A DNA stretch of 64,000 nt. Origin: Erythrobacter sp. SCSIO 43205. Lineage in GTDB: Bacteria > Pseudomonadota > Alphaproteobacteria > Sphingomonadales > Sphingomonadaceae. Made by a program: the position numbers and the translations under genes. Within the stretch, counting starts at the first letter, position 1. Each line of letters starts with the position of its first letter. Positions 17,479-25,803 of the stretch are shown piece by piece. The stretch covers positions 744,001-808,000 of the forward strand of contig NZ_CP063202.1 in assembly GCF_019904235.1 (NCBI RefSeq). The letters are read 5' to 3'. The notes beneath the pieces are model-generated. The model searched no databases, was not told the DNA's origin, and was given only the letters and a program-made list of their open reading frames with translations.

Positions 17479-18747
17479 ATGGCACAGGCATATATCATCG
17501 ACGCAGTGCGCACACCGCGCGGGATCGGCAAACAGGGCAAAGGCGCGCTTGCTGCATCCCACCCGCAGCATCTGGCGGCAACGGTTCTGAAAGCCATCGC
17601 CGAGCGAAACAGCCTAGACACCTCGACAGTCGATGATGTGATCTGGTCGGTGTCGACCCAGGACGGAATGCAGGCAGGCGACCTTGGCCGGATGGCTGCA
17701 CTTGATGCGGGCTATGACATCACCTCGTCCGGCACCACGCTCGACCGTTTCTGCGGCGGCGGTATCACCTCGGTCAGCCTTGCAGCCGCGCAGGTGATGA
17801 GCGGGATGGAAGATTGCGTGGTTGCCGGCGGCACAGAGATGATGAGCCTTACCTCGGCCATGAGCCAGGAAAAGATGAAAGCAGGGCTCAAACCGCCGAT
17901 GATGGGCAGCTATAACGAGCGCCTTCAGGCCAAGCATCCGCAAAGCCATCAGGGCATTTGCGGCGATGCGATTGCGACCATCGAGGGCTTCACCCGCGAG
18001 GAGTTGGACGAGGTGGGCGTGCGCTCTCAGGAACGCGCAGCGGTCGCGATTGCCGAAGGGCGCTTTGACAAATCCGTCGTTCCGGTCCTCGATGATGATG
18101 GCAATGTCATCCTCGATCGTGAAGAATATCCGCGCCCCGGCACAACCAAGGAATCGCTGGCAGAGCTCCAGCCTGCTTTCACCAAGATCGCCGATGTTCC
18201 GCTCGATGCAAAAGGCACGACGTTCCGTGGCCTCATCAACCAGAAGTATCCGGACGTCGAAATCCAGCACTTCCACCACGCGGGCAACTCTTCGGGCGTT
18301 GTCGATGGCGCGGCTGCTGTGCTCATCGCGTCTAAGGACTATGCGCAAAAGCATGGCCTCAAACCGCGCGCGCGCATCGTGCAGACCGCCAACATGGGCG
18401 ATGATCCCACGCTGATGCTCAACGCGCCTGTGCCAGCGGCGAAGAAAGTGCTTGAGAAGGCAGGGCTTACCAAGGACGATATCGACCTTTGGGAAATCAA
18501 CGAAGCCTTCGCAGTGGTCGCGGCCAAGTTTGTCAAAGACCTCGAGCTTGATTGGGACAAGGTCAACGTCAACGGCGGCTCGATTGCTCTTGGCCACCCC
18601 ATCGGCGCAACCGGCTCGATCCTCATCGGCACCATGGTCGATGAGCTTGAGCGTCAGGGCAAGAAACGCGGCCTTGTCACCATGTGTGCAGCCGGCGGCA
18701 TGGCCCCTGCGATCATCATCGAGCGCGTCGACGATTTCGTCGACTAA
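17479..18747 (+). CDS. Acetyl-CoA C-acyltransferase (thiolase)
   Basis: Cleaves 3-ketoacyl-CoA with CoA, the last step of beta-oxidation, or runs in reverse. The 422 residues carry all catalytic parts: nucleophile Cys92 in TLDRFCGGGITSVS, the NEAF motif (WEINEAFAVVAAKF), LGHPIGATGS with the activating His, and the second Cys in VTMCAAGGMAPA. Start ATG 17479 follows GGAAGAGAGAGA; a frame extending back to 17374 lacks such a signal. The next gene, a thiolase-like protein, follows after 12 nt. Confidence 0.95.
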   Translation: MAQAYIIDAVRTPRGIGKQGKGALAASHPQHLAATVLKAIAERNSLDTSTVDDVIWSVSTQDGMQAGDLGRMAALDAGYDITSSGTTLDRFCGGGITSVSLAAAQVMSGMEDCVVAGGTEMMSLTSAMSQEKMKAGLKPPMMGSYNERLQAKHPQSHQGICGDAIATIEGFTREELDEVGVRSQERAAVAIAEGRFDKSVVPVLDDDGNVILDREEYPRPGTTKESLAELQPAFTKIADVPLDAKGTTFRGLINQKYPDVEIQHFHHAGNSSGVVDGAAAVLIASKDYAQKHGLKPRARIVQTANMGDDPTLMLNAPVPAAKKVLEKAGLTKDDIDLWEINEAFAVVAAKFVKDLELDWDKVNVNGGSIALGHPIGATGSILIGTMVDELERQGKKRGLVTMCAAGGMAPAIIIERVDDFVD

Positions 18748-18759
18748 GGGCGCGGTTCG

Positions 18760-20298
18760 ATGATTGCTGACGACACCCCCGTCATCATCGGGGTTGGCCA
18801 GTTTTCGCACAAGGTCACTGACCCGGACTATACGCCCCTTTCCTATGCGGATCTGGGCGGCCGGGCTTTGGCCGAGGCGATTTCTGACACCTCGGCTTCA
18901 GGCGGCACTCAGGCGGTCGCAGACGCGATCAACGCGCTCGCTGTGATCCGCGCCTTCGAAATGTCGCGTGCTGATCGCAAACCCCCTTTTGGCGCGCCTG
19001 ACAACGTCCCTGCCGCCTTTGCAGCGCGCGTGGCAGCAAACCCTGAGCGCCTCATCCTCTCGCCCACCGGCGGGCAGACCAACCAGCAGATGCTGGGCGA
19101 ATTTGCCGCCGATATTGCCGAGGGAAGGATCGAATGTGCCGCGATTGTCGGGGCAGAGGCGATTTCGACAGTCCTTGCCTTAAGCGCCAAGGGTGAGGCA
19201 CCCGACTGGTCCGAGCAGCGCGGGGGCGAATGCGAAGACCGGGGGCTTGGGGTGGAAGGCCTGATGGAGATGGAGCTGTTTGCGCATGGCGCAACCGGCG
19301 CGATCCCGCTTTATGCGCTTGCCGAAAACGCGCGGCGGGCAAAGCTTGGGCTCAGCCTTGAGGAATATCGCCTTAGGATCGGCGAATTGTTCGAGCCCTT
19401 CACGCGCGTGGCGGCAGAAAACCCTCACGCTGCCGCTCCGCAAGAGCGCAGCGCCGAGGAACTTGCTACGATCACCGCGCGTAACCGCATTGTCGCAGAA
19501 CCCTACACCCGCATGACCGTGGCGCGCGATCAGGTGAACCAGGCCGCCGCCATCATCATCGCCAGTGCCAGCAAAGCGCGCGCGCTGGGTGTGCCGGAAA
19601 GCCAGTGGGTGCACATCCATTCGGTCACCTCTGCAAGCGAGCTCAAGCTGATCGAACGCCCCGCGCTCGAAGCCAATCCGGCCTCTATCGCCAGCGTCGA
19701 AGCGGCGCTTGAAATGGCGCACACGGGCCTTGGCGAGATCGACTTTCTCGATTTCTATTCGTGCTTTGCGATCCCGGTGTTCAATCAGTGCGACCACTTT
19801 GGCCTTGCGATTGACGATCCGCGCGGGCTCACGCTCACCGGCGGGCTGCCGTTCTTTGGCGGGGCGGGCAACAATTACTCGGCCCATGCCATTTGCGAAG
19901 CGGTGGCGCGGGTGCGGGCCAATCCGGGCAAGACGGCCCTGGTGGGCGCGAATGGCGGTTGGATGAGCAAATATTCGACCGGCATCTATTCCACCACGCC
20001 TGCCGACTGGTCCGATCCAGCCACGCGCGTGAGGGCGCTTGCCAAAGCGAGCAACGGCGTGCCGGTGTGCAAGGGCGATTTCAGCGAGGCATTGGTCGAA
20101 ACCTACACCATCAACCGCAACAAGGGCGGTGATGTGGCGGTCTTTATCGGGCGCACACCCGAAGGCGAGCGGGTGGCGGGCAATGCCGATCTGAGCGATG
20201 AGCCAACGCGCGCGCTGTTTGAAGGCGGGGAGCCTTTTGGCGAGCGCCTGACCGTGACCCGCGATGGGCAGGGCCGCAATATCGGGCGGCTCGCCTAA
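18760..20298 (+). CDS. Thiolase-like protein (TLP1 type) lacking catalytic cysteines
   Basis: 512 residues, about 100 longer than a thiolase, with a thiolase fold followed by an extra C-terminal domain like that of thiolase-like protein type 1 (beta-rich, ending with TVTRDGQGRNIGRLA). Where thiolases have the nucleophilic Cys loop, this has LSPTGGQTNQQML. The NEAF position reads LDFYSCFAIP, GHPxG reads FGGAGNNYSAHAI, and the last Cys loop reads GANGGWMSKYSTG. Both catalytic cysteines are therefore missing. It may bind acyl-CoA, hydrolyse it or act with the upstream thiolase; the reaction is not known to me. Co-transcribed with the thiolase gene (12-nt gap). Confidence 0.82.
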   Translation: MIADDTPVIIGVGQFSHKVTDPDYTPLSYADLGGRALAEAISDTSASGGTQAVADAINALAVIRAFEMSRADRKPPFGAPDNVPAAFAARVAANPERLILSPTGGQTNQQMLGEFAADIAEGRIECAAIVGAEAISTVLALSAKGEAPDWSEQRGGECEDRGLGVEGLMEMELFAHGATGAIPLYALAENARRAKLGLSLEEYRLRIGELFEPFTRVAAENPHAAAPQERSAEELATITARNRIVAEPYTRMTVARDQVNQAAAIIIASASKARALGVPESQWVHIHSVTSASELKLIERPALEANPASIASVEAALEMAHTGLGEIDFLDFYSCFAIPVFNQCDHFGLAIDDPRGLTLTGGLPFFGGAGNNYSAHAICEAVARVRANPGKTALVGANGGWMSKYSTGIYSTTPADWSDPATRVRALAKASNGVPVCKGDFSEALVETYTINRNKGGDVAVFIGRTPEGERVAGNADLSDEPTRALFEGGEPFGERLTVTRDGQGRNIGRLA

Positions 20299-20400
20299 AC
20301 CAGCCACTTTCCCAGCCGGGGGCCTGTTGTGATCTTGAACCGTTCCAACGAGCGGGCGAGGGGCGCTGCCCTTTGACAAATCGTGCCTCTGTCGCTAGAT

Positions 20401-20426
20401 AGTTTCAAACGAAACTAAATTTCGTT
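20401..20426. promoter_or_regulatory. Overlapping inverted repeats upstream of hppD
   Basis: Two perfect inverted repeats share bases: AGTTTC-AAAC-GAAACT (20401-20416) and AACGAAA-CTAAA-TTTCGTT (20408-20426). They end 46 nt before the hppD start codon, a typical operator position. The first resembles the palindrome at 17380. Confidence 0.5.
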
Positions 20427-20472
20427 GATTCCTGCGCTACGGCAGTGTTTCATCAACTAAAGGTATTGGCAC

Positions 20473-21603
20473 ATGACCCTTCAAGAGCCCCTCCACCCCG
20501 GTGACTTGTTCGCAAACCCCGCTGGCCTCGACGGCTTTGAATTCGTCGAATTCTCCGCGCCTGAGAAAGGTATGCTGGAGCCTGTGTTTGAGAGCATGGG
20601 CTTTACCCACATCGCCAACCACCGTTCGAAAGACGTGGCATTGTGGCGTCAGGGCGGGATCAACTTGATCGTGAATTATGAGCCAAAGTCCGCCGCATGG
20701 TACTTCGCACGCGAACACGGCCCGGGCGCGTGTGGCATGGCCTTCCGCGTGCGCAATGCAGCCAAAGCCTATACCCATGTGCTTGAACAAGGCGCAGAGC
20801 CGGTCGCTAATGCGCCTGGCCCGATGGAACTCAGCATCCCCGCAATCCGCGGCATCGGCGGCTCGATCCTCTACTTCGTTGATCGCTATGCGGATGAGGC
20901 GGGCGAGGGCCTGTCGATCTACGACATCGATTTTGAATATCTCCCCGGCGTCGACAAGCACCCGGAAGGCTGCGGCTTCAAGTTGATCGATCACCTCACT
21001 CACAACGTCTATGGCGGACGCATGGCCTATTGGGCCGACTTCTACGAAAAGCTCTTCAACTTCCAGGAAATCCGCTATTTCGACATCAAGGGCGAGTACA
21101 CCGGCCTCACTTCCAAAGCGTTGACCGCGCCCGATGGCAAGATCCGCATCCCGCTCAATGAAGAGGGCGAAAATGGCAAGGGCCAGATCGAGGAGTACCT
21201 GCGCGAATACAATGGCGAAGGCATCCAGCACATCGCGCTGATCTGTGACGATATTGTGGCCGCATGGGACAAGCTCAAGGAGCACGGCGTGCCCTTCATG
21301 ACCGCGCCGCCAGAGACATATTACGAGATGCTGTCCGCGCGTCTTCCCGGCCACGGTCAGGACGAGAGCGCGCTCAAATCACGCGGCATTCTGCTCGACG
21401 GCACGACCGAAGGTGGAAGCCCGCGCCTCCTCCTCCAGATCTTCGCAGAGCCGCGCATTGGCCCTGTGTTCTTCGAATTCATTCAGCGCGTGGGCGATTA
21501 CAAGGATGGCTTTGGCGAAGGCAATTTCAAGGCGTTGTTTGAAAGCATCGAGCGCGACCAGATTGCGCGCGGCGTGCTGAACGCTGAGGAGCCTGCCCAA
21601 TGA
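20473..21603 (+). CDS. hppD: 4-hydroxyphenylpyruvate dioxygenase
   Basis: Fe(II) enzyme converting 4-hydroxyphenylpyruvate to homogentisate in tyrosine catabolism. The 376-residue protein has the vicinal-oxygen-chelate domains with the three iron ligands visible: His174 (LIDHLTHNV), His253 ([11 protein letters not shown]) and Glu335 (FFEFIQR). The C-terminal gating region [18 protein letters not shown], a hallmark of the family, is present. ATG 20473 follows AAAGG. Its stop overlaps the next start (ATGA). The homogentisate dioxygenase gene is not in the window. Confidence 0.97.
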   Translation: MTLQEPLHPGDLFANPAGLDGFEFVEFSAPEKGMLEPVFESMGFTHIANHRSKDVALWRQGGINLIVNYEPKSAAWYFAREHGPGACGMAFRVRNAAKAYTHVLEQGAEPVANAPGPMELSIPAIRGIGGSILYFVDRYADEAGEGLSIYDIDFEYLPGVDKHPEGCGFKLIDHLTHNVYGGRMAYWADFYEKLFNFQEIRYFDIKGEYTGLTSKALTAPDGKIRIPLNEEGENGKGQIEEYLREYNGEGIQHIALICDDIVAAWDKLKEHGVPFMTAPPETYYEMLSARLPGHGQDESALKSRGILLDGTTEGGSPRLLLQIFAEPRIGPVFFEFIQRVGDYKDGFGEGNFKALFESIERDQIARGVLNAEEPAQ

Positions 21604-22172
21604 CGCACGGAGCGAGCCATCCTGTGAAACTGGGCGGGGTTCACCACACGGCATTGCGCTGCAAGGATGCCAAGGAAACCGTCGAGTGGTACGCCCGCGT
21701 GCTCGGCATGGAGTACACCACTGCGTTCGCCGAGGATCATGTGCCCTCAACCGGTGAGTATGACCCTTATATGCACGTCTTCCTCGATGCAGGGAACGGC
21801 AACATCCTCGCCTTCTTCGAGCTGCCTAATCAGCCCGACATGGGCCGCGATGAAAACACGCCGGCATGGGTCCAGCATTTTGCGTTCAAAGTGGGCTCGG
21901 AAGAGGAATTGCTCGCTGCCAAAGCCCATATCGAAGGCGAGGGCGTGGATGTGCTTGGCCCGACCCACCACGGTATCTTCAAGTCGATCTATTTCTTCGA
22001 CCCCAACGGGCACCGCGTGGAACTTGCCGCCGATATTGGCACCGAGGAGCAATACGCAGAATTGAAGCGGGTGGCGCCGGTCATGCTCGAAGAATGGAGC
22101 AAGACGAAAACCGCCCCGCGCCATGCCGACTGGCTACACGAGATCGCGCGCAAGGAACACGGCAACGCCTAA
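21600..22172 (+). CDS. VOC family (glyoxalase/dioxygenase superfamily) protein
   Basis: 190-residue metal-binding vicinal-oxygen-chelate protein. It has two beta-alpha-beta-beta-beta modules, starting [26 protein letters not shown], with a second His in VQHFAFKV and the metal-ligand Glu in [12 protein letters not shown]. It starts within the hppD stop codon (ATGA), so translation is coupled and a role in tyrosine or related aromatic breakdown is likely. The substrate is unknown; it could be an extradiol-type dioxygenase or an isomerase. Confidence 0.82.
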   Translation: MTHGASHPVKLGGVHHTALRCKDAKETVEWYARVLGMEYTTAFAEDHVPSTGEYDPYMHVFLDAGNGNILAFFELPNQPDMGRDENTPAWVQHFAFKVGSEEELLAAKAHIEGEGVDVLGPTHHGIFKSIYFFDPNGHRVELAADIGTEEQYAELKRVAPVMLEEWSKTKTAPRHADWLHEIARKEHGNA

Positions 22173-22199
22173 AGCGGGCATCACCAAGACAAGGAAAAA

Positions 22200-22234
22200 G
22201 GGGCGCGAAGGTCAAACCTGCGCGCCCCTTTTTT
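22200..22234. terminator. Bidirectional terminator between VOC gene and large TBDR
   Basis: Stem GGGGCGCG ... CGCGCCCC, extended inside by AGGT/ACCT, flanked by AAAAA on the left and six T on the right. It can stop transcription from both converging genes. Confidence 0.9.
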
Positions 22235-22252
22235 GTGTGTTCTGAGTGGGAC

Positions 22253-25200
22253 TTAGAACGAGCCCGAGACACCCACGAAGAAGAAGCGACCACGCGGACC
22301 AACCGGACGGATCAGACTGCCAAGGAATGGCTTGCGATCTGTAAGGTTGTTCACGCCGCCGAAAACCTGAATGTCGTCAGTGACATCGTAGCTCACGTTG
22401 ATGTTGTGCTCCAACGCGCTGCCCGTCTTGAACTGAGATGCGTCAAGGAGGCCCTCGTTCTGGTTCACAACCACAGCGCCATTCTCGATAGAAGCGACAA
22501 AGCTTGCCGAGTTCGGCCGTTGGAAGGACGAGTCAACGTAACGCCCGGTCCAACCGATGTTCAGGCGGTCGAGGTCCCAATTGATGCCAAAATTGATGAT
22601 AACATCTGGAACACCGATCACATTGAGAAGGTCGCTAACGAGCGCTTGGTCTGCAATTTGCAGCTCTTGCTCTAATGGATCCTCAATTCCGGCGATGATC
22701 TCCCCAATGACAGGATCGCTTTCAGTAGAACGCTCAAGGAAGTACGTCCCCGTGGCGCTCAAGCGGAAGGTCCCCCAATCGCCGTTCCCGAACGGAGCGT
22801 CGAAGGTGTAACGTGCTTCAAAGTCGACACCGCGCGCGCGCAGAACGGCGAGGTTGATATTGCCGGACGTAAACCCGGAAATCGCACCGCCGTTGTTCGG
22901 ATCACGTTGAATGTTGTCACAGAACTGGTTGTCCGTTGAAGGAAGGTCAACACACGCAGCTGCGATTTGCGCACCAGTAAGTGTGCCCACAGCGTCTGTG
23001 ATCTCGATGTCGTAATAGTCGGCAATGACGACCAAGTTATCGAGAGCGCCGCCGAGGATGCCCCGAGGCTCGAAGATACCACCGATAGTGAAACTGTCGG
23101 AGGTTTCCTCGATCAGGTTGGGGTTACCACCTGTCGTCCCTGTCACAAAAGCTGTCAGGAAGTCGGATGAATCGAACCCGTCGATAGGATTGTTTGCGTC
23201 AACAGCAACGAATTCTGCGCAGTTTTGAAGGCGGTTGTTCGACCCTTCATTGCCGGCCAGTGCGTTGTTATCACAAGGGTCAGCGTCCACGCCGATGAAG
23301 GCTGGGCCTTGCGGTGCGAACAGTTCACCAATGTTTGGCGCCCGGATAGCACGCGAATATGTGCCGCGAAGTGTAAACCAGTCCACCGGCTTGTACGTGC
23401 CGCCGAAAGAATAGGTCTTTGTCGTGCCGATGGTATTGTAATCGGAATAGCGGCCAGACGCCGTTACCTCGAGATACTCAATGCCGGGAAGTCCTTCGAG
23501 GAGCGGGAAGCGAAGCTCGCCAAACCCTTCTTTGACAGAGATGCCTTGCCCGTCGGTGGGCGAGATGTTGATAATCGCCGATGTGTTACCCACCACATTG
23601 CCTTCGATGCGCTTGAAGGAATCAGGCACGAAGTTCGAAGTGTCGCGGCGATATTCAAAACCGGTTGCAAAACCAATTGGACCACCTGGCAACTCAAAGA
23701 GATTGCCCGTGTCGCCTGATACGACGGCCAGGAATTGCTGCTGCTCGATCACCGTGCGGTCCGTGAGGTCAACGAACGCAAAGTCGCGGCCTGCGCCCTG
23801 GATCGCTTGCGAACCAAGGATGTTGATAGGCGCACAGCGACCATCGCCGATTTGGAAGGTCACCGGACGGGTCAGATCGTTTTCATCGAGGGGCGGGCCA
23901 CCAACGAACAGGGCCGCCGGTGAACGCTCACCGGTAAGCTCGGCGCGGCAGACGATGTCGCCCACTTGTGCAGAGCTGCCAGTGATCTGAATGTCCTGAC
24001 CGTTGCGGATTGCATTGAGGTTAGGGACACCAGCGTCGATATCAGCCTGCGTCAGGGCAACAGCGTCGATAGCGGTGAAATACCGGTCATTGATACGCGC
24101 GCCAACATCGATGCTGTCAACTTCCGTGCGGCCCCACGCATAGGACACCTCGAACTTGACATTATCGGTGATGTCGCCGCGGAAGCCACCGGTGGCCCGG
24201 ATGGTTGACCGCTCAACTGCAGAACCAGAACCGGTTTCCGAACCAAGGTTATCGCGCGCAACAAAAATACTAGGCGTGGAGTTGGGATCGAGGGCATCCA
24301 CAATCGCGATCTGATCGACCAGCGCCTGCGGCAGGAACGGGTTGTCGAGAGCGATTGGAATATCGTCCGAGAATGGAATGCCGTTGATGCTGTTCGATTC
24401 GGTGTAGGCGAATTTCGCATCTGCGAAGAATTCGATTCCTTCAGTGATCTCATAGTCAACACCAGCAGCAGCGACCACACGGGTGATCTCTGGAATCAGC
24501 GTTTGGCCCAAAGCCGTCTCACCAATCGGGATGCCATCGCCGCCAATAGCGTTAAATGCGCCGGTCGAAATGCCAGGATTGAACGCACGCAATTCACCCG
24601 TCACCGGGTCGATGACTTGGAGCACTGGAATGTCGGTACCGTCAATTGTTGGGATCGTGCCAGTGCGCCCGTCAAAATCGGTCACGAACGAAAGCAGAGC
24701 ACCGAAGGGAAACGCAAACGGTGTCGGGTCAAGAGCAATGGTAGAGCCGGGGCTCGAAACCGGAAGCGTGCGGTTCGGGAAGAACGCATTTCGCGTGCCA
24801 GGAGCGAGGCCAAGGATTTCGTTGGCAAATTCGCTAGAGCCGTTGAACGAAGAAAAGCCAGGTCCCGCAATATCAGGGCGATCACTGTTAAGGACTGCGG
24901 TTGAGTGGGAATATTCAAGCGCAAAGACTGCGCTGCCGCGACCTTCGGCAAATTCACCGCCGCCTGCGACTGACAGGAAGTATTCCTCAGCATCGCCTTC
25001 ATCGCTAATCCCTGTTTGAGCGCGATATTCGATGCCATCAAAATCGCGACCGTCGCGCGTGATGAAGTTCACAACGCCCGAAACAGCGTCTGCACCGTAA
25101 ACCGCCGATGCACCGCCGGTCAGCACTTCAACGCTGCCGATCAAGGCTTGTGGGATCGTGGCTACGTCGACTGTAGCCGTGCCTGCGAAACCTGGAACAT

Positions 25201-25579
25201 GACGACGGCCATCCTGTAGCACCAGCGTCCGGGCCGTGCCCAGTTGGCGAAGGTTAAGCGTACTTGCGCCGGTAACATCACCACCATCAGCGCTGTCGAG
25301 CGTTGCTGGCAATGCGCCCTGCAGTGCAGGAATGTCGCGAAGTGTTTCGGTTATATCGATTTGACCGGAATCCCGGAATTCTTCAGCGGTCACAACCTGA
25401 ACCGGGCTGGCAAGAGCGGTGGTTGAATCGGTAGCAATACGCGAGCCGGTTACGACGATTTGGTTGTCGGTATTTTCCTCACCGGAATTGCCTGTCACTT
25501 CCTGAGCAGAAGCAGCGAAAGGCATCGCGCTTGCCGCTGCGAGCAGCAGGGCCTGGGAGGATATTTTGAGAGGTTTCAT
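22253..25579 (-). CDS. Large TonB-dependent receptor (1108 aa)
   Basis: Outer-membrane transporter with a signal peptide (KISSQALLLAAASAMPFAASAQ), the box QIVVTGSRIATDSTTALASP, and a plug containing LRQLGTARTLVLQDGRR, VEVLTGGASAVYGADAVSGV and VNFITR. The AVYGADAVSGVVNFI pattern with a barrel above 1000 residues defines a receptor class frequent in Sphingomonadales, often thought to import oligopeptides or polysaccharide fragments. The C-terminus ends GVSGSF. Start ATG 25579 is preceded by AAGGGACC. It is divergent from an exported zinc carboxypeptidase-like protein, supporting a peptide substrate. Confidence 0.93.
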   Translation of the reverse strand: MKPLKISSQALLLAAASAMPFAASAQEVTGNSGEENTDNQIVVTGSRIATDSTTALASPVQVVTAEEFRDSGQIDITETLRDIPALQGALPATLDSADGGDVTGASTLNLRQLGTARTLVLQDGRRHVPGFAGTATVDVATIPQALIGSVEVLTGGASAVYGADAVSGVVNFITRDGRDFDGIEYRAQTGISDEGDAEEYFLSVAGGGEFAEGRGSAVFALEYSHSTAVLNSDRPDIAGPGFSSFNGSSEFANEILGLAPGTRNAFFPNRTLPVSSPGSTIALDPTPFAFPFGALLSFVTDFDGRTGTIPTIDGTDIPVLQVIDPVTGELRAFNPGISTGAFNAIGGDGIPIGETALGQTLIPEITRVVAAAGVDYEITEGIEFFADAKFAYTESNSINGIPFSDDIPIALDNPFLPQALVDQIAIVDALDPNSTPSIFVARDNLGSETGSGSAVERSTIRATGGFRGDITDNVKFEVSYAWGRTEVDSIDVGARINDRYFTAIDAVALTQADIDAGVPNLNAIRNGQDIQITGSSAQVGDIVCRAELTGERSPAALFVGGPPLDENDLTRPVTFQIGDGRCAPINILGSQAIQGAGRDFAFVDLTDRTVIEQQQFLAVVSGDTGNLFELPGGPIGFATGFEYRRDTSNFVPDSFKRIEGNVVGNTSAIINISPTDGQGISVKEGFGELRFPLLEGLPGIEYLEVTASGRYSDYNTIGTTKTYSFGGTYKPVDWFTLRGTYSRAIRAPNIGELFAPQGPAFIGVDADPCDNNALAGNEGSNNRLQNCAEFVAVDANNPIDGFDSSDFLTAFVTGTTGGNPNLIEETSDSFTIGGIFEPRGILGGALDNLVVIADYYDIEITDAVGTLTGAQIAAACVDLPSTDNQFCDNIQRDPNNGGAISGFTSGNINLAVLRARGVDFEARYTFDAPFGNGDWGTFRLSATGTYFLERSTESDPVIGEIIAGIEDPLEQELQIADQALVSDLLNVIGVPDVIINFGINWDLDRLNIGWTGRYVDSSFQRPNSASFVASIENGAVVVNQNEGLLDASQFKTGSALEHNINVSYDVTDDIQVFGGVNNLTDRKPFLGSLIRPVGPRGRFFFVGVSGSF

Positions 25580-25803
25580 AGCGGGTCCCTTGTTGTTGTG
25601 GGCAAAGTTGGACAATGCTCAGGCCGCTTGTGTCAAGAATGCACCAGATGAAACCGACCAATTTCCGTCATAATTTGCAGTATTGTTGCAGCAAAGGCAC
25701 ATATTGCTCATGCAGTCGACAGGTCACAACAATTAAGCAGCCGCCATGTGCCTCTTTTGCGGGCTCTCTTGCGCTCGGCGATGTTCTGGCTAAGACCAGC
25801 GTC

